The notes: generated by a model not told the origin, from the letters alone. Shown: positions 16,853-25,544, numbered from the stretch's first letter. The stretch is DNA of 46,961 nucleotides from Methanobacteriota archaeon (GCA_030446015.1 JASUSO010000008.1:1-46961); one strand, 5' to 3'. Numbers and translations are program-made.

Positions 16853-18289
16853 TTACTGCTGAATAGGATGGCTGTTTTTGTCGCCGCGTCCGATGCCCTT
16901 GTAGACAAACCCCGCCCGGATGAACGCGTCCGGGTCGACGACGTTCCTGCCGTCGACAATGACCGGGTGCTCTTTCCCCGACAACTCCTTCGCCCGTATC
17001 GGATCGAGAGAGGCGTAGTGGTGGTGGCCAGTAAAGATGGTGATGACGTCCGCTCCCGCAAGGGTCTCCTCGAGATCGTGCGAGATCTCGATGCCTGGGT
17101 AACTCTCAACGAACGGATCGTGAACCTTGACCTCCGCGCCCGTCTCCTCCATCGCCGCAAGGTAGGGCTCCGATGGGGTGTTTCTGGTGTCGTCGGAGTT
17201 CTGGATGAACGCCCACCCGAGCAGCGCGACCTTCGCGCCCTTCGGGGACTTTCCCGCCCGCTCGAGCCCCTTGAGGGTCAGGTGGACCATGTGCCGGGGC
17301 ATGAACTCATTGATAGTCCGTGCGACGCCAAAGATCGACTCTGCCCCGTGGGGGTACCAGAGGCTCGCACGCCCGAGGACCTGTGCTCCCCGCTCAAGGT
17401 GCCAGGAGTCTTTCGTGAGGCAGTGGCCGCCGACCCCGGCGCCCGGCCAGAGGATGGCACGAGTGATCCCCTCGCCCTTCAAGGAGTCGATCCCCGTACG
17501 GACATCGTAGACGTTGACGCCCATCGCCTCGCAGTGCAGCGCGAGCTGATTCACGGCCGCGATCTGGAGGTCGCGGAAGGCGTTCTCGGCGGTCTTCGTC
17601 ACCTCGGCCGCGGTCGCTGTCATGGGGATGATCTTGCCTGTCGTCAGGACCGGGCGGTAGAGTTCGATCGCCCGCGCTGTCGAGACCTCGTCGATCCCGC
17701 CGACGATCCGATCGTGCTCCCGGATATTGCGGAGCAGCCTCCCGACCATCACCCGTTCGGGGGCATGGGCAAGTGCGAAATCCTCGCCAGCCACAAGCCC
17801 CGATTCCTCTTCGAGGATCTCACGGGCCATCCCGGCAGTCGTGCCGGGGGTGACGGTCGACTCGAGCACCACAAGCGTGCCTTCCGTGAGGTGCCTCCCT
17901 ACCTGGCGGAGCCCCTCGATCAGGGCCGAGAAGTCGGGGATCAGATCTTTAGGGTCCTTAAACGGCGTCTGGATGGCGAGCGTTACCGCGTCGCACTCCG
18001 CAATCTCGGAGAAGTCCGGGGTGCACCGGAACTTTCCCGCACCGACGACCCTTCCGAGCAACTCCTCAAGCCCCGGCTCCTCGCCCTTGAGCGGCGACTC
18101 GCCGCGGTTCAGCATGGCTATCTTGTAACCGGAGGACGGGGAGTCGCGCTGGAACCCCCGGACGAACTCGAACTCCGACGCGTCTGCAAAGAGTACCGCA
18201 GCGGGAATGCCGACGTACCCCATGCCGACCACACCTATATTCCTGATCGGCCCTCTTCTATCAATGATCGACTGTAATTTGCTCTTCAT
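16853..18289 (-). CDS. wecC: UDP-sugar 6-dehydrogenase (UDP-ManNAc/UDP-GlcNAc type)
   Basis: About 478 residues. The NAD-binding loop GVVGMGYVGIPAAVLFAD lies at 19-36, LAIQTPFKD and LESTVTPGTT follow in the first Rossmann domain, TKTAENAFRDLQIA forms the central helix, and GAGVGGHCLTKDSWHL carries the catalytic Cys near 279. The enzyme oxidises the C6 hydroxyl of a UDP-N-acetylhexosamine to a carboxylate using two NAD+. ATG 18289 is preferred to the track's TTG four codons earlier. It follows the Gfo/Idh/MocA gene with a 15-base gap. Dehydrogenase plus epimerase would supply UDP-ManNAcA. Confidence 0.9.
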   Translation of the reverse strand: MKSKLQSIIDRRGPIRNIGVVGMGYVGIPAAVLFADASEFEFVRGFQRDSPSSGYKIAMLNRGESPLKGEEPGLEELLGRVVGAGKFRCTPDFSEIAECDAVTLAIQTPFKDPKDLIPDFSALIEGLRQVGRHLTEGTLVVLESTVTPGTTAGMAREILEEESGLVAGEDFALAHAPERVMVGRLLRNIREHDRIVGGIDEVSTARAIELYRPVLTTGKIIPMTATAAEVTKTAENAFRDLQIAAVNQLALHCEAMGVNVYDVRTGIDSLKGEGITRAILWPGAGVGGHCLTKDSWHLERGAQVLGRASLWYPHGAESIFGVARTINEFMPRHMVHLTLKGLERAGKSPKGAKVALLGWAFIQNSDDTRNTPSEPYLAAMEETGAEVKVHDPFVESYPGIEISHDLEETLAGADVITIFTGHHHYASLDPIRAKELSGKEHPVIVDGRNVVDPDAFIRAGFVYKGIGRGDKNSHPIQQ

Positions 18290-18304
18290 TGTGAAAACCA
18301 ACCT

Positions 18305-19219
18305 TCAGACCGCAAAACACCGTTTAACATCCTCGCAGATCTCCATGTTCAACAGTGCCTGTTCGGGGCTGACGGGGAACTCCCGTCCCTTGGCCACGCA
18401 ATCGAGGAACGTCGAGAGTTCGAGTTTGAGCGGCTCCTGCTTGTTGACGAGCACCTTTTCGATGATGTTCTCTTGGACGTAGCGCTCGTCCTCAACCGCA
18501 TACTGCCCGGGTTTTCTGTGGATATAGATCTCCTGGGCCATGAAATCCCCCTCGACGGTGAACTCCTCTTCTTCAATATAGATCATCCGGATCTTCTTTG
18601 AAGACTTCCTGCTTGCCGAGAGGTATACTGATGTCTCTCCGAATGAAAAGAGTGCGCTGCAGACGTCCTGGTTGCCGCTGCCGGCGAGGCGATATGCCCC
18701 GTTCGGGATGAGGACGTTACGCATGATGTCCACGTCATGGATCATCAGGTCCTCGACGACCGACGAACCGCTCACCCGCGAAGAAGCCGGGTTGTGCCGC
18801 TTCATCTCGATGTAGAGAGGGTTCCTGACGATCTTTTTGATCTCCGGGACGATTGGATTGAACCGCTCGATATGCCCGACGCCGGCGACGAGGCCGTCGG
18901 GGATCTTCGCGATGAGCCTTCTCGACTCCTCTGCCGTCGCGCAGATGGGCTTCTCGATGAGGAGCGGCACCCCGGCGTCGAGAACCTGCTCCGCAACCCC
19001 AAAGTGGTAGGGTGTCGGGACGCAGACGCTCACCGCATCAACGTTTTTAAGCAGGCTCTCCAGGGTAGCCGAGGCCGTCGCCTCGAAGGCTCCGGCGAGG
19101 TCGCGGGCGGCCTTCTCATTGAGGTCGTACAGGTAGAGCGAATCCACCGCTTTCAGTTCCGAATACACGCGGGCATGGTTTCTGCCCATCATTCCGGTAC
19201 CGATCACTCCTACATCCAA
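18305..19219 (-). CDS. Gfo/Idh/MocA-family NAD(P)-dependent oxidoreductase
   Basis: About 304 residues from TTG 19219, which gives LDVGVIGTGMMGRNHARVY, the Rossmann glycine loop at the very start, with GGTGAG just upstream; the track's 355-residue version adds an unstructured 51-residue leader. Later motifs are VCVPTPYHFGVAEQVLDAG, LLIEKPICATAEESRRL (the EKP catalytic Lys), GHIERFNP and VVEDLMIHDVDIMRNV (the DxxxHDxD site). The family oxidises or reduces sugar carbons. Next to a UDP-sugar dehydrogenase and epimerase, a WbpB/WlbA-like oxidation of the C3 hydroxyl of UDP-GlcNAcA is plausible. The matching aminotransferase (WbpE) and acetyltransferase (WbpD) are not in the window. Confidence 0.87.
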   Translation of the reverse strand: MDVGVIGTGMMGRNHARVYSELKAVDSLYLYDLNEKAARDLAGAFEATASATLESLLKNVDAVSVCVPTPYHFGVAEQVLDAGVPLLIEKPICATAEESRRLIAKIPDGLVAGVGHIERFNPIVPEIKKIVRNPLYIEMKRHNPASSRVSGSSVVEDLMIHDVDIMRNVLIPNGAYRLAGSGNQDVCSALFSFGETSVYLSASRKSSKKIRMIYIEEEEFTVEGDFMAQEIYIHRKPGQYAVEDERYVQENIIEKVLVNKQEPLKLELSTFLDCVAKGREFPVSPEQALLNMEICEDVKRCFAV

Positions 19220-19433
19220 GATCTCACCGCCGATGGTATACGCGCTCTCCTGTGAGAGTAATACTATACATTGGCATCGCTCCGGTATGACGTTATCGTG
19301 ATCCCCCTTCGCGAGACTGAAACATTCCGCCCCATTGTTCGTGCTGATTTTCCTGATTCGGTTCAAAACCAATATGGTTCTTCACGGCGAATGTCCTACC
19401 GTGTTTCAGCCCTCTGAGTATCTTGCCCGCGTC

Positions 19434-20879
19434 ATGCGCATCAACCCTATCCAGCGCCAGAGCGTCATCAGCCTTGGTTCGACGCTGGTTCTCACCGCCA
19501 TTGGGTTTCTTTCCACGATGTTCTTCGCCCACACGCTAGGTCCCGCGATACTGGGTGCGTACTTCCTTTTTGTCGCTTACTTCAGCGTCTTCAATCTTAT
19601 CGGAGACGGGGGGTTCGGGGGCGCTGTGGTGAAACGGATCAGCGAGGGGGAAGACCAGAACGCTTACTTCACTGCGTTCATCCTCCTCCGGGTGATGCTG
19701 TTAGCCGTCTCGGTGGGCTTTCTCCTCATTGCACGGCCATATCTCGTCGACCTCACCTCATCCGGAGTCTTCCCCTGGTTGATCGTCGCACTGGTCGTCA
19801 GCGTCTTTACGAACATCGCCTCAAACAGTGTCTACGGCAGCGGGAAGGTCGGTGTTAACCAGATCGGTGGCCTGATCGAGAATCTGACCCGGGTGGTCAT
19901 CCAGATCGTCGCGGTCGTCCTCGGTTACGGTGTCGCGGGCCTTGCCGGAGGATTTATTGCCGGGCTGCTTGCTTCGGGGCTCTTCAATTTCCGTTTCCTG
20001 GACCTCACGCCGGCACCGTTTGGCTGGTCTCATATCCGGAGCCTCTTTTCCTTCTCGTTCTGGATGTTCCTCAGCGCAGGCGGCTACCTCGTCTTCTCCT
20101 ATGCCGACACCATCATGATCGGCTACTTCATGACCGAGGTCGATGTCGGCATCTATCGTGTGGCGCTCCAGCTCACATCGATCGCGACGTTCGTCACCAT
20201 AGCACTCCAGACCACTCTTTATCCGAAGATCAGTTACTGGGGGAAGAAAGACGCCCTCCCATCGGTGGAACCGGCGCTCGCCCGCGCCTTCACCTACTCG
20301 CTCCTGCTTGCAGTACCCGTCCTTGTTGGAGGCTGGCTCCTTGGCGAACGCCTCCTCTACTTCTTCTACGGGGAATCGTTCGCCGTCGGGGCAGGAGCTC
20401 TTTCGGTACTCCTGCTCATGCAGGTGGCAAACGTCTTCGTATACCTCCAGACGATGTGTTTGAACGCCCTCAATCGGCCGCGCGACTCGTTCCGGGTGAC
20501 GGCAGTTGCGGTCGCCGCGAACATCGGCTTGAACCTCCTCCTCATCCCGGCATACGGCATCATCGGAGCAGCAGCGGCCACGCTTGTCACCATGGTGCTG
20601 AACGCGGCGCTCGCCAACCGCGCCCTCTCCCGGAGCATCCGCGTGCGGATGGAGCCCTGGGCCGTGGGGCACATCGTTCTTGCCGCGCTCGTGATGGGTG
20701 CCGTCGTCGCGGCCTACTCGTTCGTAGTCCCGCTCACGAACGTCTTCGTCGTCCTCGGGGCGGTCGCGCTCGGCGGGGTGGTCTATCTCCTGGTTCTCCT
20801 CAAACTCGACCGGGGCATCCGCGACGAACTGAAGGAGTTGACCATGGGCCTCGGCCTCCCCTGGCCGCGTCTACTCTGA
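19434..20879 (+). CDS. Wzx-type polysaccharide flippase (MATE/MVF-like)
   Basis: A 481-residue protein made almost entirely of membrane helices, about 12-14, beginning with SVISLGSTLVLTAIGFLSTM and including LGPAILGAYFLFVAYFS, FSFSFWMFLSAGGYLVFSY and YADTIMIGYFMTEVDVGIYR, a conserved element of the family, then LNRPRDSFRVTAVAVAANIG. Such proteins move lipid-linked oligosaccharides across the cytoplasmic membrane. ATG 19434 is chosen since it begins the amphipathic lead of helix 1; the track start lies 33 codons upstream in intergenic sequence. It is divergent from the oxidoreductase, so the 215 bases between them probably hold both promoters. Confidence 0.9.
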   Translation: MRINPIQRQSVISLGSTLVLTAIGFLSTMFFAHTLGPAILGAYFLFVAYFSVFNLIGDGGFGGAVVKRISEGEDQNAYFTAFILLRVMLLAVSVGFLLIARPYLVDLTSSGVFPWLIVALVVSVFTNIASNSVYGSGKVGVNQIGGLIENLTRVVIQIVAVVLGYGVAGLAGGFIAGLLASGLFNFRFLDLTPAPFGWSHIRSLFSFSFWMFLSAGGYLVFSYADTIMIGYFMTEVDVGIYRVALQLTSIATFVTIALQTTLYPKISYWGKKDALPSVEPALARAFTYSLLLAVPVLVGGWLLGERLLYFFYGESFAVGAGALSVLLLMQVANVFVYLQTMCLNALNRPRDSFRVTAVAVAANIGLNLLLIPAYGIIGAAAATLVTMVLNAALANRALSRSIRVRMEPWAVGHIVLAALVMGAVVAAYSFVVPLTNVFVVLGAVALGGVVYLLVLLKLDRGIRDELKELTMGLGLPWPRLL

Positions 20880-20948
20880 GGCCGATCGGGACTACCCGTC
20901 CTGTTAAAATACCTGGTGCGGCAATGTGTGACTATACCGGAGAAGAAG

Positions 20949-21386
20949 ATGAAGAAAGAGGTTCGTGAACTGCAGCCGGGGGAGTTTCCGCTTGCAGAGG
21001 TGGTCTGGACGCACTACCGCGGCCAGAAGGCCGATCCGGCGCGGGAGAGGATATTCGGCGTCTTCGTCGACGGAGCCCTTGCAGCGACGGCCCGCTGCAC
21101 GCGCCATCCCGGCGGCCTTGAGATGGACTGTGTCTTCACTCTGGACGAGCACCGCGGACACGGATACGCCAGAGAAGCCGTGCAGATGCTCCTTGATGAA
21201 TGCGGGTCCGAGACGATCTACATCCACTCGACCCTCCCCCTGATCGGGTTCTACGAGAGCCTCGGGTTCGAGCCCATCCCGGAGGCAAGACTGCCGACGA
21301 GCATCCGGGAGCGATTCCTCTTCTGCTTTGGAGAGATGGCGGGGTGCAACGTCGCTCCCATGATGCGGAACCCCGGGAGGAGATAG
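20949..21386 (+). CDS. GNAT-family N-acetyltransferase
   Basis: About 145 residues. It contains DCVFTLDEHRGHGYAREAV, with the acetyl-CoA pyrophosphate loop (R/Q)xxGxG/A as RGHGYA, near residues 71-90, and the usual C-terminal strand and helix IYIHSTLPLIGFYESLGFE. ATG 20949 is chosen, with GGAG six bases upstream; the track begins 11 codons earlier at GTG. The final 30 residues are not typical and may be a short extension. It lies 70 bases after the flippase. The substrate is unknown; being in the glycan island, an amino sugar is possible, but many GNATs act on small molecules or protein termini. Confidence 0.85.
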   Translation: MKKEVRELQPGEFPLAEVVWTHYRGQKADPARERIFGVFVDGALAATARCTRHPGGLEMDCVFTLDEHRGHGYAREAVQMLLDECGSETIYIHSTLPLIGFYESLGFEPIPEARLPTSIRERFLFCFGEMAGCNVAPMMRNPGRR

Positions 21387-21511
21387 ATCCCGGGCGCTCT
21401 GGATACTTTTATCCCGTTTTTACTGAGATCACGCGAGTGGTCTCGCGACCCCGGCACACCCGCCATACCCTACACGCTCGAGGGCTTATCCAGGGGTAAA
21501 CCTGATGCACG

Positions 21512-22339
21512 ATGAAGACCGATGAGGCCGCGCTGTCTGAGGGGGCCTGCACCGGTATGATAAGCATCGACTACATCATTCCTACCTGGAACAGCGAGTC
21601 AACGTTAGAACTTGCACTCTCTTCTATCCAGAGATACGGATCCCCGAACAGGATCATCGTCATCGACAAGCACTCTACGGATCGTACCGCGGCAATCGCC
21701 GGACAGTACGGCTGCGAGGTCATCCCGTCGGACAGGAGCCTCGGGGCGGCACGAAGGCTCGGGGCATGCGAGGCCCAAACAGACCTTGTCGCCTTCGTCG
21801 ACTCCGACGTGGAGCTCCTTCCGGAGTGGGAAGAGGTCCTGCAGGCCTCGGCCGAAGGACGATATCCGGATGCAGGAGTGATCGGTGCGCTCTACGACGA
21901 CGGCTATATCAGGCGGCCGACCGGGCCGATCTCGCTGCTCGGGGGCAACGGAGCATTCGGCTGTTGCGTGACGCGCCGAAAATGCGTGGTGGCGTGCACG
22001 GCTCTCGATGGTCTCTCAAGCGGGGAAGACGCTCTTTATGCCGAGTATCTGGCCGGAAAAAACCTGCGATGGTATATCCTGCCTGTCTTTGTGAACCACC
22101 ATCATGAGCTCGGGAACGTCTCTGAGGCGATGCGGTGGCGGTGGCTGGGGGCAGGCCTCAGGCAGCGGAAAGGGTTCCGGCCCTCGATATGCAAGTCCGT
22201 CCTCGGCGGCGCAGTCGTCGGGCTCCCCATGAACGGCCTGGACCTCTCCTACCGGAAGAACCTCATCCTGCGGCTGAACTATTTTATCGGGTATATGTTC
22301 CCGGAGAGGTACTTCGAGGTCGATAGGGAGAAGAGATAG
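21512..22339 (+). CDS. GT2-like glycosyltransferase
   Basis: A 275-residue protein with a GT-A core: IDYIIPTWNSESTLELAL (near 18-35), IIVIDKHSTDRT (where DDGSxD is altered to DKHSTD), LGAARRLGACEAQTDLVAFV and the metal motif VDSDVELLP near 98-106. LGGNGAFGCCVTRR and GLSSGEDALYAEYL match the acceptor and catalytic-base region (ED). A tail helix with NYFIGYMFPERY ends the protein. ATG 21512 has AGGGGT upstream; ATG at 21557 (MISIDYIIPTW) is an alternative nearer the first strand. It stands alone, with a TATA-like ACTTTTATCC near 21405-21415 and a small hairpin (CGCGAG...CTCGCG) in between. Confidence 0.82.
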   Translation: MKTDEAALSEGACTGMISIDYIIPTWNSESTLELALSSIQRYGSPNRIIVIDKHSTDRTAAIAGQYGCEVIPSDRSLGAARRLGACEAQTDLVAFVDSDVELLPEWEEVLQASAEGRYPDAGVIGALYDDGYIRRPTGPISLLGGNGAFGCCVTRRKCVVACTALDGLSSGEDALYAEYLAGKNLRWYILPVFVNHHHELGNVSEAMRWRWLGAGLRQRKGFRPSICKSVLGGAVVGLPMNGLDLSYRKNLILRLNYFIGYMFPERYFEVDREKR

Positions 22340-22891
22340 TTCTGACCGCGTCCCGGGCAGGTTGTCCGGGAGAGACTTCCGCTCACCTACACCGGTCACA
22401 CAACTGCAGACAGTTGGCCGCCGGATGGCCCGTTGCACCTGAATTTTCGCCCACTGTGTGGCCTCACGCGAAGAACGACGCTTCGTCAGAAGCGGAGTTG
22501 GAGCACCGTAGGTGCGACCTGCGAGCGAAGCGAGCTTGAGCATCGCAGGAACGACGGGCTGATGGGTGCGACTACCCGTAGGGCAGGAGTTTGAGCACCG
22601 ATTGGTGCGAATCCGGAGTTCGAGCGCCGGCAGGTGCGAGTTGCGAGCCGCAAAGGGGACCAAAATACCCACCTACCCTACTTCGCGTTCTTCGCGGCTT
22701 CGCGTGAGTTTATCGATTCGGATAAGGGTACAACCTCACGCGAAGAGCGCGAAGCCGCGAAGTGTGACCTCCCCGGAGGGGAAGGAGTTCGAGCACCGTC
22801 AGGTGAGCAACGGGCTGTCACTGACAATCAACAGATCTTCGCGTGAGTTGGCCGTTCTCCATGTGCCAACAGAATAAGACGAACTGATGCC
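22340..22891. repeat. Repeat-rich intergenic region
   Basis: No gene lies in these 550 bases. Two repeat types are mixed. One is a degenerate unit of about 25 bases, GGAGTT(Y/G)GAGCACCGnnnGGTGCGA, at 22494, 22586, 22615 and 22784, with a weaker copy at 22532. The other is a CTTCGCG/CGCGAAG-rich inverted element, CTTCGCGGCTTCGCGTGAG and relatives, at 22462, 22681, 22735 and 22836, whose 22681 and 22735 copies face each other. Spacing is irregular, so it is not a CRISPR array. A short hairpin CCCGG...CCGGG just after the GT2 stop may end that transcript. The track ORFs here are repeat translations. Confidence 0.7.
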
Positions 22892-23344
22892 CTAGTGCTC
22901 GATCTGTTTGATATGCTCGATGGCGTTCTCCGCGAGTTTCTCCCGCCCCTGCAGCTCGGCGACGTCCCGGATCGCCTCGAGCATGTGGACGGAGTCTTCG
23001 AGAAAACTCAGGATATCGGCGGGGTAGAGATCGATCCCGTATTCTTCGAGGAGGTGGGCGCTGATCTGGCGGTGATCGAGCCCCAACTCCCGGAACTCGA
23101 TGATGGTGAGGGTGAACTTCCTCTCCGGGCACCCGCAGAAGGGAGCGTTCTTGCACTTGCAGTCCATGAAATCGCGGAAGAAGGCAAGGATCTGCTCGTG
23201 CGTCCGGCGGTCGAGGTTATCGAAGTCGATTGCCTTCCCGAGCGACTCAAGAAACGCGCCCGAGAAGACATGATCCGGGAGCCGGAAACCTGCTGCCCGT
23301 TCAAGTTTCCGTGCCGCCCGGAACCGGGCCTTATCCGCAATCAC
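22892..23344 (-). CDS. Conserved methanogen hypothetical with Cys-rich motif
   Basis: 150 residues. The N-terminal part is helical (KARFRAARKLERAAGFRLP), the middle carries CKCKNAPFCGCPERK (about 62-76), a probable metal or Fe-S site with five Cys, and the C-terminal part is helical and charged. I suspect kinship with DUF5814-type proteins of methanogens, sometimes joined to helicases, but this is not certain from memory. The GTG start at 23344 overlaps the stop of the DUF2150 gene by four bases, so the pair is translationally coupled and probably works together. Confidence 0.7.
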   Translation of the reverse strand: MIADKARFRAARKLERAAGFRLPDHVFSGAFLESLGKAIDFDNLDRRTHEQILAFFRDFMDCKCKNAPFCGCPERKFTLTIIEFRELGLDHRQISAHLLEEYGIDLYPADILSFLEDSVHMLEAIRDVAELQGREKLAENAIEHIKQIEH

Positions 23345-23967
23345 GACGCTTCTCCGGGCTCCTCATCGAACTTCGCGAGCGACTTCATGGCGTTGCTCAT
23401 GGTCTCGATCTCGATGAGCCACTCGTCGAAGAGGGTCGGGTTCTCCACGTTGTCCTTGATGTACTTTGCGCAACAGGCGGCGCCGTCGATCACGGCGGCC
23501 CCGATGTTCGCCGCAACCTCGAGCGCCTCCTCGAGGTTTTCCTCGTCGATGCCCCGTCCTTTCTTCACGAGGGCCTTGATGTCCGTCTCAAACCCGCCTT
23601 CGAGGTACTTCCGGCAGGCGGTGAAGAGCACCAGCAGGGAGAGCTGGAGCGAGCCGATGATCTCTTCGAGTTCTCCCTCAGGAAGCCCGGTCATGACGAT
23701 CAGTTCCACCTCGTCGAGTTTCTCGATGGTCTCCTCTTTCGTGAACCGGCCGTTCTGGTAGAGGCGGATGATCTTCAAGACTGAGAGGGTGATATCTTCG
23801 GTGAAACTGAAGAGGATCTGTTCGCCCTCCGAGACCTCTTCGCCTTCGGCGGGCTCGAAATTCGCTTCCTCCAGTGTCTTGATCCAGTTTTCCCAGCGCT
23901 CCTGATTGTAAAAGATATAGAAGAGCTTCATGGGTTCTGCCTGTTTGGCACTCGCTTTCTTCGCCAT
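23341..23967 (-). CDS. DUF2150 family protein
   Basis: About 208 residues from MAKKASAKQAEPMKLFYIFY. It is acidic and helical, with ERWENWIKTLEEANF near 22-36, a long helical middle (SLQLSLLVLFTACRKYLEGG) and AAVIDGAACCAKYIKDNVEN near the end. This matches the methanogen DUF2150 family, whose function is unknown. The track version adds 78 codons that run through intergenic and remnant sequence; an ATG four codons upstream (23979) has a GAGG site and is a possible alternative. A TTTTTAAC stretch near 23994-24002 is a weak promoter candidate. It is coupled to the Cys-rich gene downstream. Confidence 0.78.
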   Translation of the reverse strand: MAKKASAKQAEPMKLFYIFYNQERWENWIKTLEEANFEPAEGEEVSEGEQILFSFTEDITLSVLKIIRLYQNGRFTKEETIEKLDEVELIVMTGLPEGELEEIIGSLQLSLLVLFTACRKYLEGGFETDIKALVKKGRGIDEENLEEALEVAANIGAAVIDGAACCAKYIKDNVENPTLFDEWLIEIETMSNAMKSLAKFDEEPGEAS

Positions 23968-24081
23968 ATCAGTACACATTCGGAGTGCCTCTGTTAAAAA
24001 CCATTTGCTCTTCGTGCAGAAACCCGGAATTGGCGCGATTCGCGAACATTCATCTAGGACGAACGAGCATATGAAGGGCAG

Positions 24082-24378
24082 ATGACGAGAGTTCGCGGGC
24101 CTGGTGCGCTCCGGAAATCCTACGCACCCTCTGCGGTCACGGCGGAGGCGCGCCGACAGGGGTGCCGGACGGTGGTCGACGGGACCCACGCCGACGATCA
24201 TGTGGCTACCCGGTCCGAGATGCGGGCGCTCTGTGAACTCGGGGTGCCCGTCCGTCCCCCGTCCGCGTGCCTCGCAACCCGTATCCCCGCCGGCGCGGTG
24301 AAGGAACTCGGATGTATGGATGTAGCGATTGCCTCCGGTGGTTGCCGGGAAGGAGGTGTGGATTCGTGGAAGCGGTGA
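24082..24378 (+). pseudogene. larE: larE-like sulfur-transferase remnant (internal deletions)
   Basis: The 98-codon frame has segments in the right order for LarE/ATP-dependent sacrificial sulfur transferases: GCRTVVDGTHADDHV, RSEMRALCELGV, PSACLATRIPAG and a C-terminal SGGCREGGVDS. A full protein is about 260-280 residues and starts with an SGGxDS ATP loop; that loop, the Cys-containing middle and most of the C-terminal domain are missing. The stop at 24378 lies 13 bases inside thiI, so larE and thiI were probably once coupled. LarE supplies sulfur for the nickel-pincer cofactor; with the ATP site gone the product cannot work that way. Confidence 0.6.
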
Positions 24379-25544
24379 TGGTCAGGTACGGCGAGATCTT
24401 CCTCAAGAGCGAGACGGTGAAACGGAGGTACATATCGATATTGACAAAAAACATCGGCCTTGCGCTGGAGACCGAGGGACTCGCCCACCGTATCGAGACA
24501 TACCGGGGAAGGATCATGATCTACGGCGACGAGCCCCGGAGAATTGCCGCGGCGGCTACAAGGACCTTCGGGGTGGTGAGCACCAGCGTCTGCACGGTGA
24601 CCACGGCGGATATCGAGAGGCTCGCGGCCACGGCGGTCGAGCACGCGGAGAGGAATCTCCGGCCCGGGATGTCGTTTGCGGTCCGGGCGCGACGGTCGGG
24701 TGTCGAGGGGTTCAGCAGTCAGGAACTCGCGGCGGCGGTCGGTTCGGCCGTCCTCGACCGGATACCGGAGGCGAGGGTCGACCTCTCGGCGCCCGACTAC
24801 GAGATCTTCGTGGAGGCCCGGGAGTACGGCGGCCTCGTCTACGACGAGAAGATCCCGGGGCCGGGCGGGCTCCCCTACGGGACTCAGGGCGAAGTGATGA
24901 CCCTGCTCTCGGAAGGAATAGACTCGCCGGTCGCGTCGTGGCTGATGATGCGGCGGGGATGCCTGATGGTGCACGTCAACATGCGCGGCGGGCGGTTCGG
25001 GGGTGCGGACGCGGAGAAGAACGTCCTCGCAAATCACGCCCGGCTCTCCCTCTGGGTTCCGGGGCACCCCCTCGATCTCCTGGTCGTGGATATGGAGCCG
25101 TTCTTTGCGGCGATCACGGCACTGAAAGAACCGCGCTATCGGTGCGTCCTCTGCAAGCGATTCATGCTCCGCGTGGCGAGCATCCTTGCAAAGGAGCGTG
25201 GCGCTGCCGCCCTGGTCAACGGCGACAACCTGGGGCAGGTGGCGTCCCAGACACTCGCGAACATGGCGGTGATTGCTCCTGCGGCGACCGTTCCGGTGCT
25301 CCGGCCGCTGATCGGGTTCGACAAGGAGGAGGTCGTCGACCGCGCACGCGCCATCGGGACGTTTCAGGCGCAGCCGGGAGATGTCGGGTGTACAGTCGCC
25401 CCCCGCTACCCCTCGACGGCGGCGCCCGCGGAGACGATCCTGAATCTTGAAGAGGAGATCGGCGTGGCAGGTCTCGCGGCACGGGCGGCAGCGACGGTGC
25501 GGCGGTATCGGGCGAAGAATGGGGTGGTTGAGGAGATCGGGTGA
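24366..25544 (+). CDS. thiI: tRNA 4-thiouridine synthase ThiI, archaeal type
   Basis: 392 residues from GTG 24366, which has the strong site GGAGGTG 8 bases upstream; the track's earlier start lies inside the larE remnant. The order is an N-terminal ferredoxin-like part (AVMVRYGEIFLKSETVKRR), a THUMP domain (about 60-165), and the PP-loop ATP-pyrophosphatase with LLSEGIDSPVASW at 181-192. YRCVLCKRFM, near 257-266, supplies two Cys that can carry persulfide or metal. There is no rhodanese domain, as usual in archaea. It thiolates U8 of tRNA. It faces pscS across a repeat-bearing gap; both genes belong to methanogen sulfur and tRNA chemistry. Confidence 0.92.
   Translation: MEAVMVRYGEIFLKSETVKRRYISILTKNIGLALETEGLAHRIETYRGRIMIYGDEPRRIAAAATRTFGVVSTSVCTVTTADIERLAATAVEHAERNLRPGMSFAVRARRSGVEGFSSQELAAAVGSAVLDRIPEARVDLSAPDYEIFVEAREYGGLVYDEKIPGPGGLPYGTQGEVMTLLSEGIDSPVASWLMMRRGCLMVHVNMRGGRFGGADAEKNVLANHARLSLWVPGHPLDLLVVDMEPFFAAITALKEPRYRCVLCKRFMLRVASILAKERGAAALVNGDNLGQVASQTLANMAVIAPAATVPVLRPLIGFDKEEVVDRARAIGTFQAQPGDVGCTVAPRYPSTAAPAETILNLEEEIGVAGLAARAAATVRRYRAKNGVVEEIG

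Noticed and set aside
22494-22810. Possible CRISPR array in the repeat-rich gap
   Set aside because: Units are degenerate, spacing is irregular (about 29 to 170 bases), and no cas gene is in the window.
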